From contig NZ_JH636435.1 in assembly GCF_000255655.1 (NCBI RefSeq), positions 1,227,683 to 1,291,682 of the forward strand: a stretch of 64,000 nt of DNA, read 5' to 3'. The notes under the pieces are model-generated. The model saw only the letters and a list, made by a program, of their open reading frames with translations. It was not told where the DNA came from and made no database searches. Shown in pieces: positions 35,075-43,928 of the stretch. This DNA comes from Schlesneria paludicola DSM 18645 (GTDB taxonomy: Bacteria > Planctomycetota > Planctomycetia > Planctomycetales > Planctomycetaceae). How positions within the stretch are numbered: the stretch's first letter is position 1; the number at the start of each line of letters is the position of its first letter. The position numbers were made by a program, and so were the translations under genes.

Positions 35075-35368
35075 TTACCCAATTTGCACCGTCGGGCTTC
35101 CCATCACAATCGATCCGCCATGAACGGTCATATCTCCCATCCGAGCGGCAGGTTGCCCTCCGATCATCACGGTGAACGACCCCATGGCAATGACATCCGG
35201 CGGCCCCACGCAGACCAGCATGTCACCGACGCGCGCGGCAGGCATGAACTCAATCATGGCCATCGGATAGCCTACCGAGATTGGTCCACCGACATGCGGA
35301 ATCGGAACCACAGCGGGGGTCTGCATGGGGCAGACATGCATATCCATGATTCGAGCTGCGGGGGGCAT
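35075..35368 (-). CDS. PAAR-domain spike tip protein
   Basis: ATG 35368 has AGGAG 7 nt upstream and is preferred over the TTG two codons earlier. The 97-residue product is nothing but a PAAR domain: MPPAARIMDMHVCPMQ, then the repeats AARVGDMLVCVGPPDVIAMG and AARMGDMTVHGGSIVMGSPT with the short metal-binding His/Cys pattern (H12 and C14, then C and H in the later repeats). PAAR proteins sharpen the VgrG spike and can carry effectors, but no extension is present here. It lies 27 bp downstream of the FHA-DUF4123-like gene, consistent with that protein acting as a loading adaptor. Confidence 0.93.
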   Translation of the reverse strand: MPPAARIMDMHVCPMQTPAVVPIPHVGGPISVGYPMAMIEFMPAARVGDMLVCVGPPDVIAMGSFTVMIGGQPAARMGDMTVHGGSIVMGSPTVQIG

Positions 35369-35395
35369 GATCAAACTCCTGCGAACCTTGTGTGA

Positions 35396-36367
35396 TTACT
35401 TCGTTTTGACAGGGGCGAGCATTGCGACCAACCCGGCTTTTGTCAGCTCCGGCGCCAGATCGTCCTTGGCAAATAGTCGCCACTGACCTGGCGACTTGGG
35501 CGATTCGATAAATATCCAATTGAACCCGCCCAAAAACGAACCGACATTTTCGGGAAGCTGACAGGTGAGAATCGCGTTGAGAAGACTGGGCCAGTGGTAA
35601 GCTGTCATCGCCGTCCCAGGCTGGTCGTTGACGACACCGATTGCGGTCTTCCAATGTTCAATCACATCCGTTCGCTTGAACGATGAACCGAAGCAGACGA
35701 CGCCATCCTTTCCAACATGATCGCCGATCATTTCCAAAACGGCCGGATTGTCAGGGATTGAAATCAAAATCGGCGACATTTGATCCCGCATCGGCGCTTG
35801 AATCCAGGGGAATAGGTACGCCGCATCAACGAGGTCATCAGGTACAGGTTGCTCGATCCGACGGAAATCGATAATGGCACCGATGCGCTGATTGCGATCA
35901 AGAATCTGCAGAAGTTCACGAAAGCCAGGCCGATCCGCCACACTTTCGTACATGTTCCAACCACAACTTGCCTTCAGTGCCGTAAAGCCGTTCGCGGCAG
36001 GAGAGCGGGATGAGTCGGACGAATGCGGCGCGGTGGGTGCGGCGATCGGATCGCGTCCATAGTCGACAAAGACCCGAATCGTATTTCCTGCTCCAAAGGC
36101 AATTTCGTCGCCCGCACGCAATTCTGCGCTCGTGACCGAAGAACCATTGACCAGAGTTTCACCGGTCTGACTCAAATGTGTCAACGTGCAGACAGGAGCG
36201 TCATATTCAACACGAAAATGTTGCCGTGAGACGGTCATATCCTGCGAGACCGAGATCCCACATTCAGGCAACCGCCCGACGATCATTGAACCATGATCAT
36301 GCAGAATTGCCGATTGGCCCTTCAATGAACCGCTAACGACTTCCATGCGAAGCTGAGACTCGGGCAT
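35396..36367 (-). CDS. FHA-domain protein with C-terminal DUF4123-like (effector adaptor) domain
   Basis: The open frame extends to 36511, but that extension runs through an inverted-repeat element (36422-36518). The ATG at 36367 starts the recognisable protein (MPESQLRMEVVSG, 323 residues). An FHA domain covers about residues 8-105 with conserved GR (31-32), SRQH (47-50) and NG (74-75), so phosphothreonine binding is likely. After a Pro/Ser linker, residues about 125-320 resemble DUF4123 (DAAYLFPWIQAPMRDQMSPIL, FLGGFNWIFIES). DUF4123 proteins load effectors or PAAR proteins onto VgrG. It sits between vgrG and the PAAR gene on the same strand, as expected for such an adaptor. The FHA part suggests control by Thr phosphorylation, but no kinase gene is in the window. 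DUF4123 is less sure than FHA. Confidence 0.75.
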   Translation of the reverse strand: MPESQLRMEVVSGSLKGQSAILHDHGSMIVGRLPECGISVSQDMTVSRQHFRVEYDAPVCTLTHLSQTGETLVNGSSVTSAELRAGDEIAFGAGNTIRVFVDYGRDPIAAPTAPHSSDSSRSPAANGFTALKASCGWNMYESVADRPGFRELLQILDRNQRIGAIIDFRRIEQPVPDDLVDAAYLFPWIQAPMRDQMSPILISIPDNPAVLEMIGDHVGKDGVVCFGSSFKRTDVIEHWKTAIGVVNDQPGTAMTAYHWPSLLNAILTCQLPENVGSFLGGFNWIFIESPKSPGQWRLFAKDDLAPELTKAGLVAMLAPVKTK

Positions 36368-36421
36368 AACGTCGACTCTTAAGTTGAAAACATGATCCAC
36401 CTGACGGTCGACCGACTCTAG

Positions 36422-36518
36422 CAGCCAGTTGAAGTAGCGACGACTGGCTCCGATCAGATTAAAAAACGCCATGACACCGTGCATGCCAAGGTGTCTGCCC
36501 CCTGACTTCAACAGGCTG
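36422..36518. mobile_element. Intact ~97-bp inverted-repeat (MITE-like) element
   Basis: The ends CAGCCAGTTGAAGT and (reverse strand) CAGCCTGTTGAAGT are inverted repeats. The core carries ATGACACCGTGCATGCCAAGG as in other copies. Flanking bases are CTAG and CTAA, close to a 4-bp direct duplication. It lies between vgrG and the FHA-DUF4123-like gene. Confidence 0.75.
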
Positions 36519-36553
36519 CTAAGATCCTCCGTAAGACACCTGGCTCGGCCAAA

Positions 36554-38800
36554 CTAATCGCACGATTTGGTTCCCGTCTTGGAATCATCCGCTTTATGAA
36601 AATAGCTGTCTGGTGGCGTCTTTAAACCGTCGGCCGCCTCAGCAGTTGCAGGTTGAGCTCCCGGCCCCGCGCCAGCGGCCCCGCCGCTATTGATCATAAC
36701 CATCGGCATCCCGTTAATTGCCACGCCCGCAGGGGAAAGGTCGACAAAATTCCCCCCGACTTTGAGCGACAGTTGTAGATCTGCCTCAATCACAATCGTC
36801 ATCGCCTTCAAGTGTAGCGATGTTGTCGCCTCGAGCGCGGCGCCTTGATCAATCTTCGCGTCCAGTTGCCCCAAAGTCAGAGAGTACTGTCCAGTCACAG
36901 ATTCACTGCGACTCCCCTTTACGGCGACGTGCTTGTTGCCACCGACATATTCAAGGCTGTCCTTCTCGACGGAATGCTGATACTTGCCGCCATCAGAATT
37001 GCTTCCTTCTCCAACCGCAATATGGACGTTTCCTTCGACTTTCTCAAACTTATCCTTCATGACCAAAGTCGAGTGATTTCGATGAACGCGTTGTTTGTAC
37101 GAACCTGATTCAGAATTACTCGGATCGCCAACAATCACAACGTGATCAGCAATCGTCGTTTCGCGGCGTTCGTTCTTCACGCGGACATCCATGTCCTTTT
37201 CGGCATGGATGAAGACTTGCTCCTTGTCTTTCGTATCACAGAATCGCAGCTCGTTATATCCGTTGCCGCCTTTGGTGGAATTGGTTTTGATCCCGCTGAT
37301 ATCAGGATCGACCTTGTGCTTGTCGTCCGGACCATCGCCAAGGTAAGGCGGCATTTGCTGATTGTTGTAGACAGATCCGACAATCACCGGTTGATCGGGA
37401 TCACCTTCCACGAACGCCACGAGAACTTCCTGACCGACGCGCGGCCAGAATGAAGCTCCCCAGCGTTTCCCGGCAGACAATTGTGCGACGCGCACCCAGC
37501 AGGTGCTCTTTTCGTTGCTCTCTCCCTTGCGATCCCAGAAGAATTGGACACGCACGCGACCGTACTTGTCGATCCAGATTTCTTCACCCGATTTACCTAC
37601 GACCTTTGCCGACTCCAGCCCTTCAACAACGGGCTTTGGTGTGACACGTTGAGGGCGAAACTGCAGGTCAGACGAGATGCTGGTAAACGCGTTCGTGTAA
37701 GGAACCTGCTCGTCTTGGCCGGTTTCATAGCTCGGGTCCTGAACGCCCTGATGCTGAATTTCGACAAGCAGGTACTTTTTGCCCGAAGCGTGCTTGAGAC
37801 TGAAGCGATAACCGGGAACAAAACCGCGGCAACAGCCCGTTCCCGAAAACGTATGATGCGTGACTTCCGATTGCTGCGCGCGAATGTTCGTCAATGTGGA
37901 ACCGACAGAGTTCACTTCGTCCAGCCGCTGATCAGTCTTGTTGTAACGCAGTGCCGAACCGCCCTGCCAGTTGTAGACCTCTAATTTGTCGTTTTTGGCG
38001 ATACTCGTCTTGGCCGCGACACCCGAGATCTCGATTTTGTTTTGGGCGAGCTGACTGTGGTAGTCACGTACCGAGAACTTACCGGAATGGATGACACGAT
38101 CTTCACGCCAGGTCGTGATGTTGTCGTCTTTAAACTCACCCGGACCGCTTTCTTTGATGTACGACACTTCCGCCTGATTCGGCACATCTCCACCTGCCGT
38201 CGGCGAATCGTCAATAATCAACTTGTGCCCGGAGTCGGTGTGCTCGAAGTAGTAGTAAATCCCATCTTGTTCCATCAGACGCGAGACAAAACTGAATTGC
38301 GATTCGCGAAATTGAACACAGTAATCGATCTTCTTGTACTGCCCTCGATTGGCACGGATTTCGTACTTGAAGTCTGAGAAGTCTTTCTGCAAATCCCCGA
38401 AGACCGAATCGAGGATGTCGGGAATATTCAGGTCCTGATAGATGCGGAAATCAGACCGCTTGGTCAGCAGCCACATCCAGGGAACAAGCTCCACTTCAAA
38501 GTGTGCGAATCGATCATCCTTTTCCACAGAGGCGAACCGGCTGCAGACTCCGTCAAAATAGCGATAGGGGCCCTTGTCATAATCGCGACCTAGAGACGCT
38601 TTCAGTGTCATACGTTTGCCGAGCAATTGATCGCCTTGAACCTGATCCGCCTTCTCCACATCGACCATCAGTTCGACTCGAACCGAGAACAGGCCGGACA
38701 TTAGCTCGGTCGCAGAGAACTTTGTCGGAAACAGGAAGTCGGTTTTTCCATCGGCTTTGAAGCTGAGGAGGCGATTCTTGTCTGTATACTTAGCGGACAT
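36554..38800 (-). CDS. vgrG: Type VI secretion tip protein VgrG (TssI)
   Basis: A 748-residue VgrG, the trimeric spike below the PAAR tip. The N-terminal gp27-like part includes LPF-type motifs (LMSGLFSVRVELMVD), VQFRESQFSFVSRLMEQDGI and YYYFEH. The gp5-like part has AKVVGKSGEEIWIDKYGRVR, VQFFWDRKG, STCWVRVAQLSAGKRWGA and FWPRVGQEVLVAFVEGDPDQ, followed by the repeat-rich needle (GSYKQRVHRN, LEYVGGNKHVAVKG). The C-terminus beyond about residue 700 is only a short Ala/Gly-rich tail, so this is a structural, not an evolved, VgrG; cargo must be added through the adaptor, PAAR or Hcp. It starts the leftward secretion-tip group. tssH lies upstream beyond a repeat-containing gap. Confidence 0.97.
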   Translation of the reverse strand: MSAKYTDKNRLLSFKADGKTDFLFPTKFSATELMSGLFSVRVELMVDVEKADQVQGDQLLGKRMTLKASLGRDYDKGPYRYFDGVCSRFASVEKDDRFAHFEVELVPWMWLLTKRSDFRIYQDLNIPDILDSVFGDLQKDFSDFKYEIRANRGQYKKIDYCVQFRESQFSFVSRLMEQDGIYYYFEHTDSGHKLIIDDSPTAGGDVPNQAEVSYIKESGPGEFKDDNITTWREDRVIHSGKFSVRDYHSQLAQNKIEISGVAAKTSIAKNDKLEVYNWQGGSALRYNKTDQRLDEVNSVGSTLTNIRAQQSEVTHHTFSGTGCCRGFVPGYRFSLKHASGKKYLLVEIQHQGVQDPSYETGQDEQVPYTNAFTSISSDLQFRPQRVTPKPVVEGLESAKVVGKSGEEIWIDKYGRVRVQFFWDRKGESNEKSTCWVRVAQLSAGKRWGASFWPRVGQEVLVAFVEGDPDQPVIVGSVYNNQQMPPYLGDGPDDKHKVDPDISGIKTNSTKGGNGYNELRFCDTKDKEQVFIHAEKDMDVRVKNERRETTIADHVVIVGDPSNSESGSYKQRVHRNHSTLVMKDKFEKVEGNVHIAVGEGSNSDGGKYQHSVEKDSLEYVGGNKHVAVKGSRSESVTGQYSLTLGQLDAKIDQGAALEATTSLHLKAMTIVIEADLQLSLKVGGNFVDLSPAGVAINGMPMVMINSGGAAGAGPGAQPATAEAADGLKTPPDSYFHKADDSKTGTKSCD

Positions 38801-39344
38801 CTTCGCACCCTCGTCTTAGCTCGAAATCGGATATCTGAAGTTGAAATCGGGACGTTCGCGAAACATCACCACGAATTTCGTGTTGCGATCCAACCACATC
38901 CCCGACCTGATTATCGCGTCAATCGCCCGACTGTTGCGTGATTCTTGCCGGAATTCTTCACGCCCCTTGATTTAGGATCGCTCTGAACAAGAGTACCGCG
39001 TCCCAAAGCAAACTCTGGCGACACGGCATGAGCAACGTCGGACATGCCGTACTCGACGAACCTGAACAAATCACGACGACACTCGCTCGCCAACGATTTC
39101 CGACAGAATCAGACAAACCGAAGACTAGGCCAGGACAATTCATTCGTGGCCGAATCCTATACAAAACTGCCGAGACGCAGATGAACATGCCCAGCAGTCT
39201 GTTGAAGTAAGGGGGCAGGCACATTGGCGTTCACGATGTCATGGCGTTTTCAATATCTGGCCGGAGCCAGTCCCCGTTACTTCAACAGACGGCTAGGACG
39301 AAGCGAGTATTCGTGTCAGCATCCACACGGACGATCACCAGCGA
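38801..39344. other. Intergenic region between vgrG and tssH
   Basis: This 544-bp gap holds an inverted-repeat element (39195-39292) and otherwise no convincing gene. It presumably contains the vgrG promoter. Confidence 0.5.
39195..39292. mobile_element. Intact 98-bp inverted-repeat (MITE-like) element
   Basis: The ends CAGTCTGTTGAAGTAA and (reverse strand) CCGTCTGTTGAAGTAA form clear terminal inverted repeats. Arm A continues GGGGGCAGGCACATTGGCG; arm B continues as GGGGACTGGCTCCGGCC on the reverse strand. The flanks CCAG and CTAG are nearly identical 4-mers. Confidence 0.8.
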
Positions 39345-42068
39345 CTAATCGAATCGATAATTGAAACCACCCGTATCGCTGAGCTGGATTTCGACTTGCG
39401 AGATCGCTTTTTCCTCGGCCATTCGAGCGAGCAATTCGCGGGAAATGTCTGGCAACACGGTCCCGGTCAAAATGTGGTCAACATTTCGGGCCCCCGTTTC
39501 CGTTTCCCGGCAGCGGCCGAGGATTCGGTCGACAACTTCGGACGTGAACACAAGCTTCGCGCGATGGTTTTCAATCAATCGCTGCCCAATTCGCTTGAGC
39601 TGCAAATCGATAATGTTTCGCAAGACTTCATCGCCCAGCGAATAGTACGGCACCACAGTCATACGCCCAAGGAATGCCGGCTTGAAGCGTTCCAACAGCT
39701 TGGGCCGTAACTGCTCGCCCAGCTTCTCGGGATCAGGTCGCGTTTCGGGATCAGCACAGAGCGACTGAATCAGATCAGATCCCACATTCGAAGTGCACAG
39801 GATGATCGTGTTTTTGAAGTCGATCTCGCGTCCCTCGGCGTCTTCCAGCACACCTTTATCAAAGACCTGATAGAACAATTCCAGCACATCGTCGTGGGCT
39901 TTCTCGATCTCATCCAGCAGCACGACACAATAGGGCCGACGTCGGACGGCTTCGGTGAGCTTGCCCCCTTTTCCATAGCCGACAAGCCCTGGTGCCGACC
40001 CGATTAATGAAGAAGTCGTGTGCGACTGCTGGAACTCGGTCATATTGATGACGACCATGTTCTTTTCACCACCGTACAGCATCTCTGCGAGCGTCATCGC
40101 GGTTTCGGTCTTTCCGACGCCGCTCGGCCCGACCAGCAAGAACACGCCAATCGGGCGGCGTGGGTCAGTCAGATTCGCGCGGGCCGTCTGGATGCGACGG
40201 CTGATGGAGTGCAAAGCATGATTCTGACCGATAACACGTTCGGTCATCCGCTCATGCAAGGTCGACACCATTCGAATTTCGTCCGTCAGCATTTTTCCAA
40301 CGGGAATCCCCGTCCATCCCGAAACCACTTCAGCCACAGCCTGGAAGTTGACGCAGGGTTGAACCAGCGGAAGTTCCCCCTGAATCTGCTTCAGCTCTGC
40401 CTGCAGGACATTGAGCTCTTCGCGCAGCTTTGTCGCTTCCGCTTCGGTCGGTGGAGCAGGGGGGGCGACCTTCGGTTGATCATCCTTTTTCTTGGTCGAC
40501 GACTGCCCTGAAAGGCGATCGCGAATTTCACAGATCTTGGTGACACAATCCCGTTCGGTTGACCAGCGTTTTTCGAGTTCGACCAGTTCCGCCTGAGCGT
40601 TCGTCCGCTGTTCGGTCAATTCACCGATTCTCACAGCATGGTTCGCGCCAGCGGCCGCTTCACGCGTCAGAACATCCACCTTCAAGGTGATTTGTTCAAT
40701 CTGCCGCTTCAGATCCTCAATCGGTGCCGGAATCGCCGAGTGACCTACGGCGACACGGGCCGCCGCCGTATCGAGCAGACTGACGGCTTTGTCGGGAAGC
40801 TGCCGTCCCGTGATGTAACGGTGCGACAACCGGACGGCCCCGGCAATCGCTTCGTCCAGAATTCGCAAATTATGATGGTTCTCGAGCATATTCACGAGAC
40901 CATGCAACATGATCTCGGCCTGATGCTCGGAAGGCTCTTCGACCTTCACGACCTGGAATCGTCGTGTGAGCGCCGCATCTTTCTCGAAGTACTGTTTGTA
41001 CTCGGACCAGGTCGTCGCACAGATCGTCCGAAGCTCACCCCGCGCAAGCGCCGGCTTCAGCAGATTCGCGGCATCGTTCTGCCCGGCCTGTCCACCCGCA
41101 CCGATCAGGGTGTGTGCTTCGTCGATAAATAGAATGATGGGTTGGGCCGACGCCTTGACTTCTTGAATGACCGACTTCAAGCGATTTTCGAATTCCCCTT
41201 TAACGCCAGCCCCCGCTTGCAACAGCCCCAGATCGAGCACGCGAACGGCCACGTTTTGAAGGGGTGGAGGAACGTCGCCCGCGGCGATTCGTTGTGCAAA
41301 CCCTTCCACGACAGCCGTTTTTCCAACCCCCGCCTCACCTGTCAGAATCGGATTGTTTTGCCGACGCCGCATCAGAATGTCGATCAATTGGCGAATCTCG
41401 GAATCGCGACCTGAAACGTTGTCGAGCGCACCGCTTCGCGATCGTTCCGTCAGATCGACCGTGTATTGATCGAGCGCCGGAGTCTTGCCACCTCCGGGAC
41501 GCAGCTCCGGCCCACCCGTTCCCGCCGCAGGACGAGAGAGCGGAGCGTCTTCCGTCGACCCTGCCGTGACTTCTCGCATTTCACGAGCTAGCGCATCAGG
41601 CGCCAGACTTGCTAGTTCACGCACGCTGGTGAGAAACGACTGGCTGACTTTGGAATTGGTCAACGCAGCAAGCAAGATGTGGCCACTGCGAACTGCGGGT
41701 TCGCTCTGTTCGACCGAGGCATAGATCCAGGCATCACGAACCAGATCCACCAGCAACGGAGACAACGCAGGTGAGCGAGCATTCCCGGTCTTAAAACCGT
41801 CAATGGCGCGGGTCAGGGCGGCGTCGAGACGGCCTTGATCGATGTTGTAGTGCTTGAAAATCTTCGTCAGATCGGAATTCTGAATCTCCAACAGCTTTTG
41901 CAGCCAGTGTTCGACTTCAACCGTGTAGTTCGTTCGTGAGAGACATAACCCCGCGGCGCTTTCCAGTGCGCGGCGACAGGTGTCATTGAGCTTACCAACC
42001 ATTGACCGCAGATTGACTTCCACGACGCTGCCCCCAACAGATATTTGAGAGTTGAACGGGATTGTCAT
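39345..42068 (-). CDS. clpV: Type VI secretion ATPase TssH (ClpV)
   Basis: The ATG at 42068 (MTIPFNSQ) gives 907 residues; a longer frame to 42158 is less likely. The N-domain has the ClpV-type start VNLRSMVGKLNDTCRRALES followed by YTVEVEHWLQKLL. The first AAA module carries GEAGVGKT near residue 244, the second GPSGVGKT near 646; Walker B and other AAA features are present (LFIDEAHTLIGAGGQAGQNDAANLLKP; VVLLDEIEKAHDDVLELFYQVFDKG). The TssH subfamily is indicated by the GAGGQ..QNDAANLLKPALARGEL motif. ClpV unfolds and recycles the contracted TssBC sheath; tagJ in this locus encodes its accessory partner. It is transcribed leftward and upstream of vgrG. Confidence 0.96.
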   Translation of the reverse strand: MTIPFNSQISVGGSVVEVNLRSMVGKLNDTCRRALESAAGLCLSRTNYTVEVEHWLQKLLEIQNSDLTKIFKHYNIDQGRLDAALTRAIDGFKTGNARSPALSPLLVDLVRDAWIYASVEQSEPAVRSGHILLAALTNSKVSQSFLTSVRELASLAPDALAREMREVTAGSTEDAPLSRPAAGTGGPELRPGGGKTPALDQYTVDLTERSRSGALDNVSGRDSEIRQLIDILMRRRQNNPILTGEAGVGKTAVVEGFAQRIAAGDVPPPLQNVAVRVLDLGLLQAGAGVKGEFENRLKSVIQEVKASAQPIILFIDEAHTLIGAGGQAGQNDAANLLKPALARGELRTICATTWSEYKQYFEKDAALTRRFQVVKVEEPSEHQAEIMLHGLVNMLENHHNLRILDEAIAGAVRLSHRYITGRQLPDKAVSLLDTAAARVAVGHSAIPAPIEDLKRQIEQITLKVDVLTREAAAGANHAVRIGELTEQRTNAQAELVELEKRWSTERDCVTKICEIRDRLSGQSSTKKKDDQPKVAPPAPPTEAEATKLREELNVLQAELKQIQGELPLVQPCVNFQAVAEVVSGWTGIPVGKMLTDEIRMVSTLHERMTERVIGQNHALHSISRRIQTARANLTDPRRPIGVFLLVGPSGVGKTETAMTLAEMLYGGEKNMVVINMTEFQQSHTTSSLIGSAPGLVGYGKGGKLTEAVRRRPYCVVLLDEIEKAHDDVLELFYQVFDKGVLEDAEGREIDFKNTIILCTSNVGSDLIQSLCADPETRPDPEKLGEQLRPKLLERFKPAFLGRMTVVPYYSLGDEVLRNIIDLQLKRIGQRLIENHRAKLVFTSEVVDRILGRCRETETGARNVDHILTGTVLPDISRELLARMAEEKAISQVEIQLSDTGGFNYRFD

Positions 42069-42727
42069 TTGAGGCCGACGAAAACAAGCGTCGTGGCACA
42101 GCCACTCTGTCCTGATAGATTCACGCCAGACAGATTCACGAGCATCGCCCGCAGGCACGTGGGCCTGCGAGCGACGAGTTCATCAACGTGTCAACTCAGG
42201 TTTGAAGTGCCACTTGCCCCCGCGCGTTTTTCGTCGTCGCATCATGACTTTCACACAATAAGTACGGCCCTAGTTGAATTCAACAACAAGCTGATTACAG
42301 CAGGATTGAATTGCCTGCCAACAATCCACCGACGGTCACCAGAATTGAACAGTTGATTTTGAGAAGGGCAAGCCGTCGGATTCGTGGCTCGTGCCTTCGA
42401 ACACAACCCAAGCGCCGGCCGCCGCCGCGATGCGCCGAGCCACAATACACAAAACGTCATGTCAGTGATACCGACCGGCTGATTACCGCCAGTGCGTCCA
42501 CTAATCCAAGAATGCTCGACGGCTGGACTGCAAAGAGCCAACAACGTTAATAAGAGTATGAGGGCGCCGTTGTCGTCGAGATTGGCACGAACCCACCATG
42601 CTCGGCACAAAGAGCGAGTTGGCCTGAATCCGTTCACCACACGTCGCAAACGCAACGGTAGCCAGAAAGGAAATTCGGTGCGACGACTCGATCAAAAAGA
42701 CCGAGACAGTCGCGTGACGCACGAAAA
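42069..42727. other. Intergenic region upstream of tssH
   Basis: This 659-bp stretch has one 20-bp repeat (42093-42112) and an open frame on the reverse strand (42251-42655) that lacks a ribosome-binding site and looks like noncoding sequence. The tssH promoter should be here. Nothing else was recognised. Confidence 0.45.
42093..42112. repeat. 20-bp dispersed repeat, copy 1
   Basis: GTGGCACAGCCACTCTGTCC is identical to the reverse complement of 49403-49422. The first 13 bases form a small palindrome (GTGGC-ACA-GCCAC). It lies 25 bp upstream of the tssH start codon. Confidence 0.55.
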
Positions 42728-43219
42728 TCAGCGCGTTGTTGCAGTAGCACGCGCCTGCTGAACCGCGGCACGCTTTTCGAGAGCTGTTGTCAGCTTGGAC
42801 TGAAACTCGCGAGGGTCGGAAAAACCGACGGAACGCATCAGCAAATCGGCGTCTGGCGTGAGCACAATAATCGACGGAACACGTTCAACTTCAAGAATTT
42901 GAGCGATCTTGCGATCTTTATCAAAATCGAGATGCACGGGAATGAACTCGCTCTCGATCATCGCCACGGTCTGCTTATCGCCGAGTGTTTCGTTGTCGAA
43001 GCGGCGGCACGGCCCACACCACGTCGCCCCGAACACGATCATGATCGGCTTATCATGCTGAACCGCCAGCTTCTGAGCCGTTTTCAAGTTCGGCTGCCAC
43101 TTCACCTTGGCTGCTGCCGTGGTGGCCATACGAGGGAGATCCGCGAGTACCGCCCCAGCCAGCGACGCCAAGGCGAATCCAGAACCAACCACTTCATAGA
43201 GAAACAAACGGCGGTTCAT
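42728..43219 (-). CDS. Exported thioredoxin-like protein (CGPC active site)
   Basis: The ATG at 43219 (MNRRLFLYEV) has GGGAG 6 nt upstream; the longer frame is rejected. The 163-residue product starts with a twin-Arg-like signal (MNRRLFLYEVVGSGFALASL) and has a thioredoxin fold with active site WCGPC (Cys68 and Cys71), preceded by KPIMIVFGAT and followed by the cis-Pro loop VERVPSIIVL. This is a periplasmic thiol-disulfide oxidoreductase of the DUF255/thioredoxin_7 kind, which probably reduces or repairs exported proteins. The gene on the other strand (VF530) is transcribed divergently from it. Confidence 0.85.
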   Translation of the reverse strand: MNRRLFLYEVVGSGFALASLAGAVLADLPRMATTAAAKVKWQPNLKTAQKLAVQHDKPIMIVFGATWCGPCRRFDNETLGDKQTVAMIESEFIPVHLDFDKDRKIAQILEVERVPSIIVLTPDADLLMRSVGFSDPREFQSKLTTALEKRAAVQQARATATTR

Positions 43220-43402
43220 AACCGACTCCCTTCGCAATTCAGCCGCATCCGAGTCCGCGAGCGATAGAATCAGTATCGGCGGTTCAATCCGCATTTCTGG
43301 TAGAGTTTCGTTCAGCGACCCGAACAAATTGCAGCGTTTTGTCGAGTCGTTTAGGATTCAGCAGACTTGGCAGCTCGATCGCAAGCAATCTGGACCGAAG
43401 AC

Positions 43403-43678
43403 ATGACTCCCCCACACCCAAAGAATCCGCTACACGGCGTCACACTCGCCGCCATGCTCGAACAACTCGTCGAACAGTATGGCTGGGAAACTCTGAGCCA
43501 ATCGATCCCGGTTCGCTGCTTCACATACCATCCGAGCCTCAAATCAAGCCTGCACTTCCTGCGGCGAACCCCTTGGGCTCGCGCCAAAGTCGAATCGCTG
43601 TACCTGCACTACTTAGAAGAGAAACCAGCCGCATTCGAAGAGTTGCCAGCAGTAGAGCCCACACCCACCGAAGAGTGA
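43403..43678 (+). CDS. VF530/DUF2132 family small protein
   Basis: The ATG at 43403 (MTPPHPKNPL) starts the 91-residue protein; an upstream in-frame start is less likely. The family is unmistakable: NPLHGVTLAAMLEQLVEQYGW, IPVRCFTYHPSLKSSLHFLR, KTPWAR-like RTPWARAKVESLYL. DUF2132/VF530 proteins are small, conserved, possibly nucleic-acid-binding and of unknown function; the C-terminal Glu/Pro tail is variable. It is transcribed divergently from the thioredoxin-like gene. Confidence 0.88.
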   Translation: MTPPHPKNPLHGVTLAAMLEQLVEQYGWETLSQSIPVRCFTYHPSLKSSLHFLRRTPWARAKVESLYLHYLEEKPAAFEELPAVEPTPTEE

Positions 43679-43928
43679 GCCCAATGATCGAAGCCTCGTC
43701 GAACCATGGGTTCGATGTTCGATTTACCGTCGAAGCCGCTGATTTGGGGCCTTTCGGGGTTTTCCGAAAGATGTACTGACAGTACACTCCAGGTGATCCG
43801 CGCAGGGACGGTGCGGTCGTACGGACTGAAATCCGGCCGTTCCTGCCGATGCCAAAGGCACGCAACCATCATTGAGGGAATGGTTCGGATCGAGACTGGA
43901 TCTTAGACTTATCGGAAGGGATGCCGCG

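Noticed and set aside
36368..36511. Extended N-terminus of the FHA protein
   Set aside because: The added 48 codons lie largely inside an inverted-repeat element; the family-like protein begins at the ATG at 36367.
42251..42655. 134-codon open frame on the reverse strand upstream of tssH
   Set aside because: No ribosome-binding site or recognisable domain; sequence looks like noncoding GC-rich DNA.
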